A stretch of DNA of 35,496 nucleotides, taken from contig DQQH01000222.1 of assembly GCA_015664425.1 (NCBI GenBank), forward strand, positions 1-35,496, in the 5' to 3' direction. Of the stretch, positions 1 through 7,270 are shown one piece after another. Every line of letters starts with the position of its first letter. Within the stretch, counting starts at the first letter, position 1. A program made the translations under genes and the position numbers. The DNA is from Planctomycetota bacterium (GTDB lineage: Bacteria > Planctomycetota > UBA8108 > UBA1146). The notes under the pieces are model-generated. The model did not search any database, was not told the origin of the DNA, and worked only from the letters and a program-made list of their open reading frames with translations.

Positions 1-441
1 CCAGAAGTTGCCGCTCGAATCGATGCGCGGGCCGAAAGCGTACTCGTGGTAGTTCCCCGAGATGGTCCAACTGTCGCAGATCGTCTCCAGTTCATCGCTC
101 TGGCCATCGCCATCGCTGTCGCGCAGACGGCTCAACTCGCCACGTTGGGCGGTGTACAGCCAGCCATCTCTCCACAGCAGCCCGAGCGGTTCCTGCAGCC
201 CATCGGCCCACAGGCTGAACTCCGGCTCGGGGCCGTAGGCGGCCTCGATGCGCCAGATGTCGCCACGGCGGGTGCTGGCGTAGATGACCCCTTTTTCAGG
301 AGCTGCGATGCCGCCGACCTCGAGCACGATGCCGGCCGGAATCTTGACGGTGGTGATCTCGTAGTAGTCCGATTCCTTCGGCACGTCCGCCACGGGAACG
401 ACGTTGCCCAGCAGCAGGGTCAGGATCATGGTATTCACCAC
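1..441 (-). CDS. PQQ-type (membrane-bound dehydrogenase-like) protein, N-terminal part only
   Basis: The gene runs off the left edge, so only about 147 N-terminal residues are visible. After a short hydrophobic export signal (MILTLLLGNVVPVADVP) comes a beta-propeller-like pattern: VGGIAAPEKGVIYASTRRGDI, then GLQEPLGLLWRDGWLYTAQR, then LRDSDGDGQSDELETI and YHEYAFGP. This pattern is typical of the putative membrane-bound dehydrogenases of the PQQ sugar dehydrogenase fold found in planctomycetes. It should act outside the cytoplasm and pass electrons to a c-type cytochrome, which fits the multiheme cytochrome gene directly upstream. In-frame starts are tandem GTG codons at 441 and 438 and an ATG at 429. 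I prefer a GTG because a near-perfect Shine-Dalgarno lies 7 bases before it, overlapping the end of the cytochrome gene. The substrate cannot be inferred. Confidence 0.72.
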   Translation of the reverse strand, partial: MVNTMILTLLLGNVVPVADVPKESDYYEITTVKIPAGIVLEVGGIAAPEKGVIYASTRRGDIWRIEAAYGPEPEFSLWADGLQEPLGLLWRDGWLYTAQRGELSRLRDSDGDGQSDELETICDSWTISGNYHEYAFGPRIDSSGNFW

Positions 442-3143
442 TGGATCACCTCCTCGATCGTTGCACCCCCGGCGGGGACGGTGACTCGAAGTTCCTGCTC
501 GCCATCGACAGTCAGCAGCCGTGTAGGAGCACCATCGACGGTGATGAAGAGCTGATCTCCCACCTGCCAGCGATGGTTTCCGGCCGGCCGGATCGTCTTG
601 TCACGGGCGAGCCGCAGCTGCACCCCGTCAGAATTCTCGTTGCCTCTGATGTCGAAGACCCGCAGGAGGTTGGTGCCCTCGGCGGTCATCTGCGGAATCG
701 ACACCTCGGAAATCTCCACGCTGCCCTTCTGGTAGCGGAAGATGGGACGGCGCGCCTCATCTCGGCGGTAGCCCTTGAAACGCCAGCCGCCTTCGCGGGC
801 ATCGCCCAGGGGCCAGATGGCATCGGGTCGCTCGAGCAGGGCGACCGCCATTCCACCTGGCATCGAGATGACCGAGGTACCGGCGGGAACCTCGAGAGCG
901 CCGGCGCGCCCCTGCCAGGTGCCCTGGGCGTTGATGAAATCGCCGCGCCAGGCCAGGGCCATGCGGATGTTTTCGACGTCGAAAGCGATGGAGACCCGTT
1001 CGGGATAACCGACCGCGATCGTCCGGGCGCTGTGGCCGCGCAGGAAGATCCCTGTCATCGCCGGTTCTTCGGCTGACGGCACGACGTCGAAACTTCCGCG
1101 GTCGACGATCAGTCCCTTGGGCAGTGGCGCGGATTCACCCCCTGAGAGGTAGGTCCAGGTGGCATCGATCTGGCGAGTCGGATCGCCGCCGAGGAGGTCG
1201 GGGAAGAACTCGATTCCCTCGGCCCAGTAGGCGGGCATCCGCGTTCCCTGGCGCTTTGACTGCGGATCGAACATGTACTGGCGGTACCACCCGGGTTGCA
1301 GCCGGTCGGTGGTGTCGGCGAGGTCGAGAGCCGGTTCGCCGAGTGAGTGATGGCCGGAAAAATTGTGGCAGTCGATGCAGCGGAAGCCGTCGGTGCCGAC
1401 CAGTTGATGGCCTGCTCGCTGCGATTCGATGGTGAAGGTCGGGCCGACGTTGTCATGAGCATCGGCACCCGCTGCGATGAAGAGCTGGGCGAGTTCTTCG
1501 GCGCGTTCGTCGCCGTAGTGGGGCATGCGCGTCACCATGTAGGGACGCACACTCTCGCCATTAGCGATCACCTTTTTCAGCCAGTCAGGCTTCAGCTTGC
1601 CACCGACGCCCGTCAACGGCGGCGGCAATCGGCCCTCATCACCGAGTTCAGCGGTGCCGGTGAAGAGGCGGGCATGTTCGGCATCGGGGCCCCATCTTCC
1701 ATCGAGGGAGTGGCAGGAGGTGCAGCCGATGTCGCCGACGCGCAGGGAAACCCCTTCAGCGGGTGTCGGCATCGCTGTCGGCTCCGATGCCAGGCGCAGA
1801 ACCTCGATGATGGCGTCCTTCTCCTCGGCGTTGAAACGGTAGGCGGGAACGGCAATCGCCGGGTTCTCGGAGAGACAACCGGTTCGCGCCGGTTTGAGCT
1901 CGGCGAGGGGAGTTCTGGCGATTCCGGGTCCATCGTGGCAACTGATGCAATTGAGCATCTGGTAGAGGACTTTCCCTCTCTTGACCCGGTCAGGATCGAG
2001 AGAAAAGGGTTCTTCCGGCGGACGCAGCACTCGTGTTACCGATCGCATCGCCGAGGGGGGGACCTCGCCGTAGGTCCCAGATCCTGCGACCTGCCAGCGG
2101 AACTCGAGGTGCTCGCCACCCCCGAACTCGTACATCCGGACCTCGAATGGGTGCCAGCCCGCCTCCAGGGTCGCCTTGCCCTTCTTCTCGGAGGGAGCGT
2201 GATCGCCATCGTTTTCGATCACCTCGACGCCATCGATCCACAGCCGCGAGCCATCATCGGACCACAGGCCAAAGGTGTGCTCACCGCTGACTGGAATCTC
2301 GAGTTCTCCGGTGAAGCGCAGACCGAAGTATTCGTTGCGGGTGCGGGGATCGACCGAGATCTTGCTGGCGGTGCCACTCTCGACCGGAGTGTGATCATCG
2401 AAATCGAGAACGCTGTGCACCTTCAACTCGTAGGCCTCGTAGTGAACTCCCGATGCGACATCCATCAGTGGTTTGCCATCGGCTCCGTTGCCCTGGTCGC
2501 GCAGCAGCCAGGCGGCGATCGCCTTCGCCTCGGTCACTTCCAGACCGAGCGCCGGCATTCTTCCCGATCGATGGACCTCCGTCGCCGTCATCAGGCGCTG
2601 GGACAGCCCTGCGAGAGTTGTTCGTCGAGACTGGTCGACGATGGCGGGCTCATCGGGTTCGTGACAGGCAGCGCACCCGATCGACTGGTAGAGCGCTTCC
2701 CCCTCCTTGAACCAGGCACCGTCGAGAGCGGCAGCGGAGGTGTCGATGGGACCCCCGCGAGAGACGAGGAATTGGACCAGGTCGGTGATGCTCTCCCTGC
2801 CACCTTGAACATCGAAGCCGTGAAGAATGTGGGGCATCCGTGATTGGGGATCGACGGCGTAGGGGTTGCTGAGCCGGCGCTCGATGAAAGAGGGCAGGAG
2901 CCGTGACCCGACGGTGGTCAGGGCCGGTGCCTCGAGGGGCCGCAGCCACGCTGCCACCTCGGGGCTTGGAGCCCGGTGGCAATTGAGGCAGCCGTGGTCT
3001 CGAACCAGCCGGATCCCCGCATCGAGGCCGGCATCGAGGCCGGGGTAGGCCCAGCTGGAAACGGTCGCCCGCCCCTGGCCTGTCGGCAGGAGCCACAGGC
3101 CCAGGGCCAGCATCGCAATCAGGCTGAAACTGGATCCACGCAC
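435..3143 (-). CDS. Exported multiheme c-type cytochrome with central PA14 domain
   Basis: 902 residues with an N-terminal export signal (residues about 1-27). Five CXXCH heme-binding motifs are visible at residues 52-56, 157-161, 399-403, 474-478 and 589-593. RMP motifs follow the modules (near 102, 196, 540 and 635) and are likely sources of axial Met ligands. Residues about 233-352 form a PA14 domain (YFGLRFTGELEIP, FGLWSDDGSRLWIDG, FEVRMYEFGGGEHLEFRW), a carbohydrate- or surface-binding beta-barrel. The C-terminal 250 residues are beta-rich without heme. The protein probably receives electrons from the PQQ-type dehydrogenase encoded immediately downstream, with overlapping or near-overlapping ends. 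PA14/cytochrome mosaics of this kind are common in Planctomycetota. Physiological substrate unknown. Confidence 0.88.
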   Translation of the reverse strand: MRGSSFSLIAMLALGLWLLPTGQGRATVSSWAYPGLDAGLDAGIRLVRDHGCLNCHRAPSPEVAAWLRPLEAPALTTVGSRLLPSFIERRLSNPYAVDPQSRMPHILHGFDVQGGRESITDLVQFLVSRGGPIDTSAAALDGAWFKEGEALYQSIGCAACHEPDEPAIVDQSRRTTLAGLSQRLMTATEVHRSGRMPALGLEVTEAKAIAAWLLRDQGNGADGKPLMDVASGVHYEAYELKVHSVLDFDDHTPVESGTASKISVDPRTRNEYFGLRFTGELEIPVSGEHTFGLWSDDGSRLWIDGVEVIENDGDHAPSEKKGKATLEAGWHPFEVRMYEFGGGEHLEFRWQVAGSGTYGEVPPSAMRSVTRVLRPPEEPFSLDPDRVKRGKVLYQMLNCISCHDGPGIARTPLAELKPARTGCLSENPAIAVPAYRFNAEEKDAIIEVLRLASEPTAMPTPAEGVSLRVGDIGCTSCHSLDGRWGPDAEHARLFTGTAELGDEGRLPPPLTGVGGKLKPDWLKKVIANGESVRPYMVTRMPHYGDERAEELAQLFIAAGADAHDNVGPTFTIESQRAGHQLVGTDGFRCIDCHNFSGHHSLGEPALDLADTTDRLQPGWYRQYMFDPQSKRQGTRMPAYWAEGIEFFPDLLGGDPTRQIDATWTYLSGGESAPLPKGLIVDRGSFDVVPSAEEPAMTGIFLRGHSARTIAVGYPERVSIAFDVENIRMALAWRGDFINAQGTWQGRAGALEVPAGTSVISMPGGMAVALLERPDAIWPLGDAREGGWRFKGYRRDEARRPIFRYQKGSVEISEVSIPQMTAEGTNLLRVFDIRGNENSDGVQLRLARDKTIRPAGNHRWQVGDQLFITVDGAPTRLLTVDGEQELRVTVPAGGATIEEVIQW
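443..454 (-). promoter_or_regulatory. Near-perfect Shine-Dalgarno inside the end of the cytochrome gene
   Basis: On the minus strand this reads AGGAGGTGATCC, an extended complement of the usual 16S rRNA 3' end. It lies inside the last codons of the cytochrome gene, 7 bases before GTG 441 and about 19 before ATG 429. It therefore favours a GTG start and implies translational coupling of the dehydrogenase to the cytochrome. Confidence 0.6.
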
Positions 3144-3332
3144 GAGAGCCTCCCCCTGATCTGGGCCGGTACAGCCGCCGGAACCTCGTCTTCAAAGCAT
3201 GTCCCGGATGCTCGACGACGGCGACGGCGCTGTCAACGACGTCGATCGATCCGGGGTCCGAATACCGACGCGCGGGAATTGCCTTCCAGCGGCGTCCATC
3301 CTCCCGGTGAAGCCTCCCCGCGAGGAGATCCG

Positions 3333-4412
3333 ATGGCGATGGCCCTGTTTTTTCTTCTCTCCTGTACCCTTCCTTGCCCCGCTCCTGGCGATTCCTCCTC
3401 GGGGCAGCTGCCCTCGGGACTGCGCTGGCACATCGAGGAGAAGGGTCCTCGAAGGATGTCCTTGCCAGTGATGGTCGAGATCACCCTGGAAATCGCTGCA
3501 GGGGAGCGAGGAGACGAGGTCGGTGACGGCCGTGCGGTCAGCGCCGGTGAGCTGGCCAGGGTTCATCTCGCAGAAGCCCTCTCGAGTTGCTGCGATCAAC
3601 CCATCGTCATCGCCGAGGTCGAGACCGATCGCACCATCATTCACCTCGCCATTCCCAGGGGAAACCTCGATCCGCTGTTTGGCGCCATAGCCAGCCTTCT
3701 CGATGGGAGAGCGTTGCCGCCTCGCCCCATCGAGGTGAGCCCAATCCGTCGATCGGCACTTCTCCGCGCCCATCGCTGTCTCCTCGACGCCCTCGATCCG
3801 CTGCCATCCCTTTCCCCGCGGGGAGGAGACCCCACCCTGCGCTCGGGTCTCGACTGGGCAAGTGTCGAAGGGTGGCGCCGTCGCTGGCATCGACCGTGCA
3901 GGTCATCGCTTCGGATCGAGGGGGCGCTCCTTCTGCCGACGACCATCGCCTCCTTCAGAAAAACCCTGGCTTCCATCGATCCCGGAGAAAGGCTGGAGAT
4001 GCCCTCGACTGGGCCTCTGCCAGCGACCGACATCCCCTTCCCCCCTCGTCTCGGAAGGGGAGACCTCGGCCCCTTCGTCGCCTGCGGCTGGCGCCTTCCT
4101 CCCAGGGGGAAGAAGAGGGATGCACTCATCGAGCGACTGGTCGGGGAACTCCCGTCGCCAGCGGAGGGTTGGCCAGGTCACCTGGGTGGTTCGGCTCGCC
4201 GCCTGGAAGTGCTGGTTCTCGCCGAGCCCCTTCGCAGCGATGAAGCCCCAGCAGAGGCCTTACTCAGGCTGGAACGTCGCCTGCTGAGAGCCCTCACCAC
4301 CCTTGACCTTCGGCTCGAGGAGGATGGCAACGAAGGATGGCAACGGCTCCGTAAAGCGCTGACCCGATCGAAAGGAATGTCGATCTTCGTCACCGGCGAG
4401 GATTCCCCTTGA
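3333..4412 (+). CDS. Exported M16-peptidase-like protein lacking an intact zinc motif
   Basis: 359 residues from ATG 3333, chosen because a GAGGAG Shine-Dalgarno precedes it and a hydrophobic signal follows (MAMALFFLLSCTLPC; a lipobox is possible but weak). The frame is open further upstream, but without an export signal or ribosome site. Residues about 28-90 match the start of the M16 (insulinase/MPP) fold: SGLRWHIEE, VEITLEIAAGERGDE, then RVHLAEALSS. In active M16 enzymes the last segment carries HXXEH; here it is H78-L-A-E81-A82, so the second zinc His is missing. It lies 49 bases before a gene with an intact M16 motif. By analogy with M16 heterodimers it may be the non-catalytic partner. 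Homology is inferred from pattern only; the C-terminal half is divergent. Confidence 0.7.
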   Translation: MAMALFFLLSCTLPCPAPGDSSSGQLPSGLRWHIEEKGPRRMSLPVMVEITLEIAAGERGDEVGDGRAVSAGELARVHLAEALSSCCDQPIVIAEVETDRTIIHLAIPRGNLDPLFGAIASLLDGRALPPRPIEVSPIRRSALLRAHRCLLDALDPLPSLSPRGGDPTLRSGLDWASVEGWRRRWHRPCRSSLRIEGALLLPTTIASFRKTLASIDPGERLEMPSTGPLPATDIPFPPRLGRGDLGPFVACGWRLPPRGKKRDALIERLVGELPSPAEGWPGHLGGSARRLEVLVLAEPLRSDEAPAEALLRLERRLLRALTTLDLRLEEDGNEGWQRLRKALTRSKGMSIFVTGEDSP

Positions 4413-4461
4413 ACCCGACCGCCCCTGAGGTGCAATTGGGCTCCCGTGGAAAGGACCTTCG

Positions 4462-5778
4462 GTGGCGGGCAGAAGAGAACGGCGATCGATCATCCTGGTA
4501 GTGGCGATGGTGGCGATCTTCCTCGCTTCCGGGGACTTGCCGGGGCAATTCGAGGAACTCGACAACGGCGCGCGCATCCTCTTGTCTCACATTTCATCGA
4601 TCCTCCCTCCCGAGCAACAACGGGTGGCGGTGCTTCTCCTCCTCGACATCGGCGAGGAACACGACCCCGAAGGACGATCCGGGCTCGCTCATCTCATCGA
4701 GCACCTGCTCATCACCTCAGCAGCTGGCGAGTTCGAGGCGACCACCGCTGGCGAGTGGATGGCACGCCATGGCGGTCAGTGCAATGCCCAGACCTCTGGC
4801 AACACCACCCTCATCGCCGAGATGGTTCCTCCCGAGAAGACGATCGAGGCGATCACCCGGATGGCCGCTCGCCTCGGCGATCTCAAACCGACAGCGGAGA
4901 TCCTCGAGCGCGAGAAGGCGCGTCTGCTGGTGGAACTCACCAACATGCAGCAGAGAATCCCCCGACTTGCAGCGGCCAACCGCATCCGTACTGCGGTCAA
5001 CCCCCTTCCTGGAGATGGCCGCCACGGCGGGATTGCCGATGAGGTCTCCGCAATCACTCTCGAAGAAGTCGAGGAGAGGCTGGCCAGTTACTACAAGGCC
5101 AGCCGGATGAGACTGGCCCTCGTCGGCCCCTTCGATCCGATAGTGGTGAGAGCTGCTATCGCAGAAATTGTCGCGCCGCTGCCAGCAGGTTGCCCTCTTC
5201 CGGTCAAGGCGAAGCGGCTGGAGGTTGTCAGAGGAACTCTCTCACCTGGGATTCCATTTCCGCAGAACGCCGGTGCCTTCAAACCCTTTGTCTGCAAGGG
5301 ATGGCGAGCGCCAACTCCCCTCGATGACGACTATCTTCCATTCTTGATCGCCGCCGCTCGCCTCCTCCATCGTGGCATCGGCATCCCCGAACTCCCTCCT
5401 CCGGCTTTCTGGGCCCCCGTCGATGACCCCGAGTTGTTCATCTTGACGGAGCCTCTCGAAGATGGAGAAGACGTTGCAGCCGCCGTCGAGCGCATCGATG
5501 CCAGGATGAGAGCCGCAACCCAGGGCCCCATCAAAGACATCGATCATTCCCGCACCCAGTCCCTGCTGGGGCTCTACACCGGATTGCAAACCGTCCCCAT
5601 CAGAATCACCCTCGCCAACCCCTACCTCCCCGCTCTCATCTTCGCACGCCATGACCTGTGGAAAATCGAGGGCCACAAGTGGCGACGAGCTTTCGCCCGG
5701 GTGACCGCGGAGGATCTCGAAGCTCTCGCAGAAGATCGGCTCGCCATCGAAAATAGCGCGTGGATCGAGGTGCGCTGA
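4462..5778 (+). CDS. Exported M16 family zinc metallopeptidase
   Basis: 438 residues from a GTG start preceded by GGAAAGG. An N-terminal hydrophobic segment (residues 9-23) indicates export or membrane anchoring. The inverted zinc motif HXXEH is intact at H77-L-I-E80-H81 inside GRSGLAHLIEHLL. The third ligand, E158 in EKARLLVEL, lies 76 residues after H81, the canonical M16 spacing. The segment GQCNAQTSGNTTLIAEM matches the conserved strand before the third ligand, and residues about 195-235 (LEEVEERLASYYKASRMRLALVGPFD) match the end of the first M16 domain. A second, more divergent M16 domain follows. The preceding gene is a degenerate M16 paralogue, so the two may form an active/inactive pair that degrades peptides outside the cytoplasm. 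Confidence 0.85.
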   Translation: MAGRRERRSIILVVAMVAIFLASGDLPGQFEELDNGARILLSHISSILPPEQQRVAVLLLLDIGEEHDPEGRSGLAHLIEHLLITSAAGEFEATTAGEWMARHGGQCNAQTSGNTTLIAEMVPPEKTIEAITRMAARLGDLKPTAEILEREKARLLVELTNMQQRIPRLAAANRIRTAVNPLPGDGRHGGIADEVSAITLEEVEERLASYYKASRMRLALVGPFDPIVVRAAIAEIVAPLPAGCPLPVKAKRLEVVRGTLSPGIPFPQNAGAFKPFVCKGWRAPTPLDDDYLPFLIAAARLLHRGIGIPELPPPAFWAPVDDPELFILTEPLEDGEDVAAAVERIDARMRAATQGPIKDIDHSRTQSLLGLYTGLQTVPIRITLANPYLPALIFARHDLWKIEGHKWRRAFARVTAEDLEALAEDRLAIENSAWIEVR

Positions 5779-5833
5779 GCATCAAACGAGGCAGCCCTGA
5801 GGCATTCAACCGCTAAATAACCGTCGGTTTCTG

Positions 5834-6928
5834 TCAGGGGCAGGGAGAGAAGTCGCAGTCGAGGCTGTCGGCGGAGGGATCATCTCCACAGATTCCAGGA
5901 CTCGGTGCCGGAGGCGCGTCACCAGAAGAAAAGAGATAGGTGAGCCAGTAAATAGGATCCGAGATATCGAGGGCACCATCGTCGTTAATGTCGCAGGCAT
6001 CGCGACAGAAAACCGCTCCACCACCACCGAAGAGTAGATCGAGAAGAACCACGGCATCGGCGATGTCGAAGGTTCCCGAACCGTTGCAGTCTCCCCTGGA
6101 AAAATCGATGGAAAACGGCAACGTATCAATGGTTCTACAGGTCGCCATCGGAATGATCGGCTCATTCTGGTCGGTGATGAAGTTCGTCACCACCTGCGGG
6201 TCCCCCAGTGTGCTGCAGGGACAAATCGTCGAGATTCCAGGGGTGGGAATGGTGTATTCGACTCTATGGATCTCGCGGAAGCTTCCTCCAGGAAGCACCG
6301 CTGATCCGTCGAAACTGATCACCACCGCAGCGGTGAAGCCTTCGGGGTAAATTTCGTAGGCGAGAAATTCGGGACCACCGGTGTTGTTGAGTGCATTTCC
6401 CTCATCCAGCTGATCGATCTCCAGAAAGGTGCTGTCGTGACATATACCAAAAGCCCAGCCAGAGAGAGAGTCGGGAGTATTGATGCAAATCCTGGAACTG
6501 ACGATGTCGGGATTGTTGCCGAACTGCTCCAGAAAAATCAGATGCAGCGGCGACGGCCCCACCGGATCGAGAGGAGAGCAGCCGACGTCGCAACCCAGGC
6601 TGTCGGCTGTCGGGTCCCCAGCACACTCACCGACAGGAGCGGGAAGTGGGCCGTCGAGGTAGAGATAGGAGAGGATCGCCATCGGATCGGAGAGATTGAT
6701 GATGCCGTTGTCATCGGCATCGCAGGAATCTTCGCAGATGATCGGGGGCTGAGAATTGACCAGGTAACTGAAAGCAAAGGTTGCATCGGCGAGGTCGACC
6801 CGACCGTCGGTGAAGCAGTCTCCCCGGCGGAATTCGCCGTTGGTCGCCTGGGCAGCGAGATCGCTCGCCCCGCAGGAAAACCAGCAGAGTTGCAACAACA
6901 ACAGGCACAGCAGCCAGGAACGTGGCAT
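5834..6928 (-). CDS. Secreted protein with dockerin-like modules at both ends
   Basis: 364 residues with a signal peptide (SWLLCLLLLQLCWFSCG). Two dockerin-like modules are present. The N-terminal one (about 35-118) starts RRGDCFTDGRVDLADA, continues CDADDNGIINLSDP and ends CAGDPTADSLGCD. The C-terminal one (278-364) starts RGDCNGSGTFDIADA, continues CDINDDGALDISDP and ends GDDPSADSLDCDFSPCP. Each has two calcium-loop-like D/N-rich repeats and paired cysteines. Between them lies a beta-rich region with GWAFGICHDSTFLEI, somewhat cohesin-like, whose function I do not recognise. Dockerin modules normally mediate calcium-dependent protein attachment; in non-cellulosomal bacteria the partner is usually unknown. 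The gene is divergent from the FG-GAP/dockerin gene at 7271 and convergent with the M16 gene. Confidence 0.78.
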   Translation of the reverse strand: MPRSWLLCLLLLQLCWFSCGASDLAAQATNGEFRRGDCFTDGRVDLADATFAFSYLVNSQPPIICEDSCDADDNGIINLSDPMAILSYLYLDGPLPAPVGECAGDPTADSLGCDVGCSPLDPVGPSPLHLIFLEQFGNNPDIVSSRICINTPDSLSGWAFGICHDSTFLEIDQLDEGNALNNTGGPEFLAYEIYPEGFTAAVVISFDGSAVLPGGSFREIHRVEYTIPTPGISTICPCSTLGDPQVVTNFITDQNEPIIPMATCRTIDTLPFSIDFSRGDCNGSGTFDIADAVVLLDLLFGGGGAVFCRDACDINDDGALDISDPIYWLTYLFSSGDAPPAPSPGICGDDPSADSLDCDFSPCP

Positions 6929-7270
6929 CAGGTCTTCCTCGACGCGAGTGGTGGGAAAACACGAGCCTCTCTGCTGAGGGCACCGTCAACCCAGTATCAT
7001 CCTACCCACGATCCCTGAAGCGACAAGGCGCCCTTTTTTCCCGGGGGAGGGTGGAGCGACAACCATCGAGGCCTTCCCCGGAACCGCTGCAAACGTCGTC
7101 CAGCGAGGCGGTAGCAGCAACTCACGATTCCTTGCGCAGGAGCCACTTGCGGATATCATCGACGATGAACCGGGTTCATCTTCTACCCTCGAAACTGTAG
7201 TGGTTCCTTCTGGCAGCGGATGCCCCGAATACCTGCTCCTGGAAACACCAACGAGGGAGATATTGCCGTA
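6929..7270. other. Intergenic region between two divergent secreted-protein genes
   Basis: 342 bases with no convincing gene. It should hold the promoters of both flanking genes. The only strong structure I see is the palindrome at 7164-7180. Short open frames here lack ribosome sites and recognisable content. Confidence 0.6.
7164..7180. promoter_or_regulatory. Perfect 8+1+8 palindrome, possible operator
   Basis: GATGAACC G GGTTCATC is a perfect inverted repeat with one central base, about 90 bases before the FG-GAP/dockerin gene start and in the shared upstream region of two divergent genes. The size fits a dimeric repressor site. Its regulator is unknown, and chance cannot be excluded. Confidence 0.35.

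Noticed and set aside
1347-2843. A 498-codon plus-strand frame opposite the cytochrome gene
   Set aside because: It is a shadow of the heme-protein frame, with no export signal, domain or ribosome site.
7021-7060. CCCTTTTTTCCCGGGGGAGGG as a terminator or site
   Set aside because: Pairing needs many G-U pairs and the T-run lies in the stem rather than after it.
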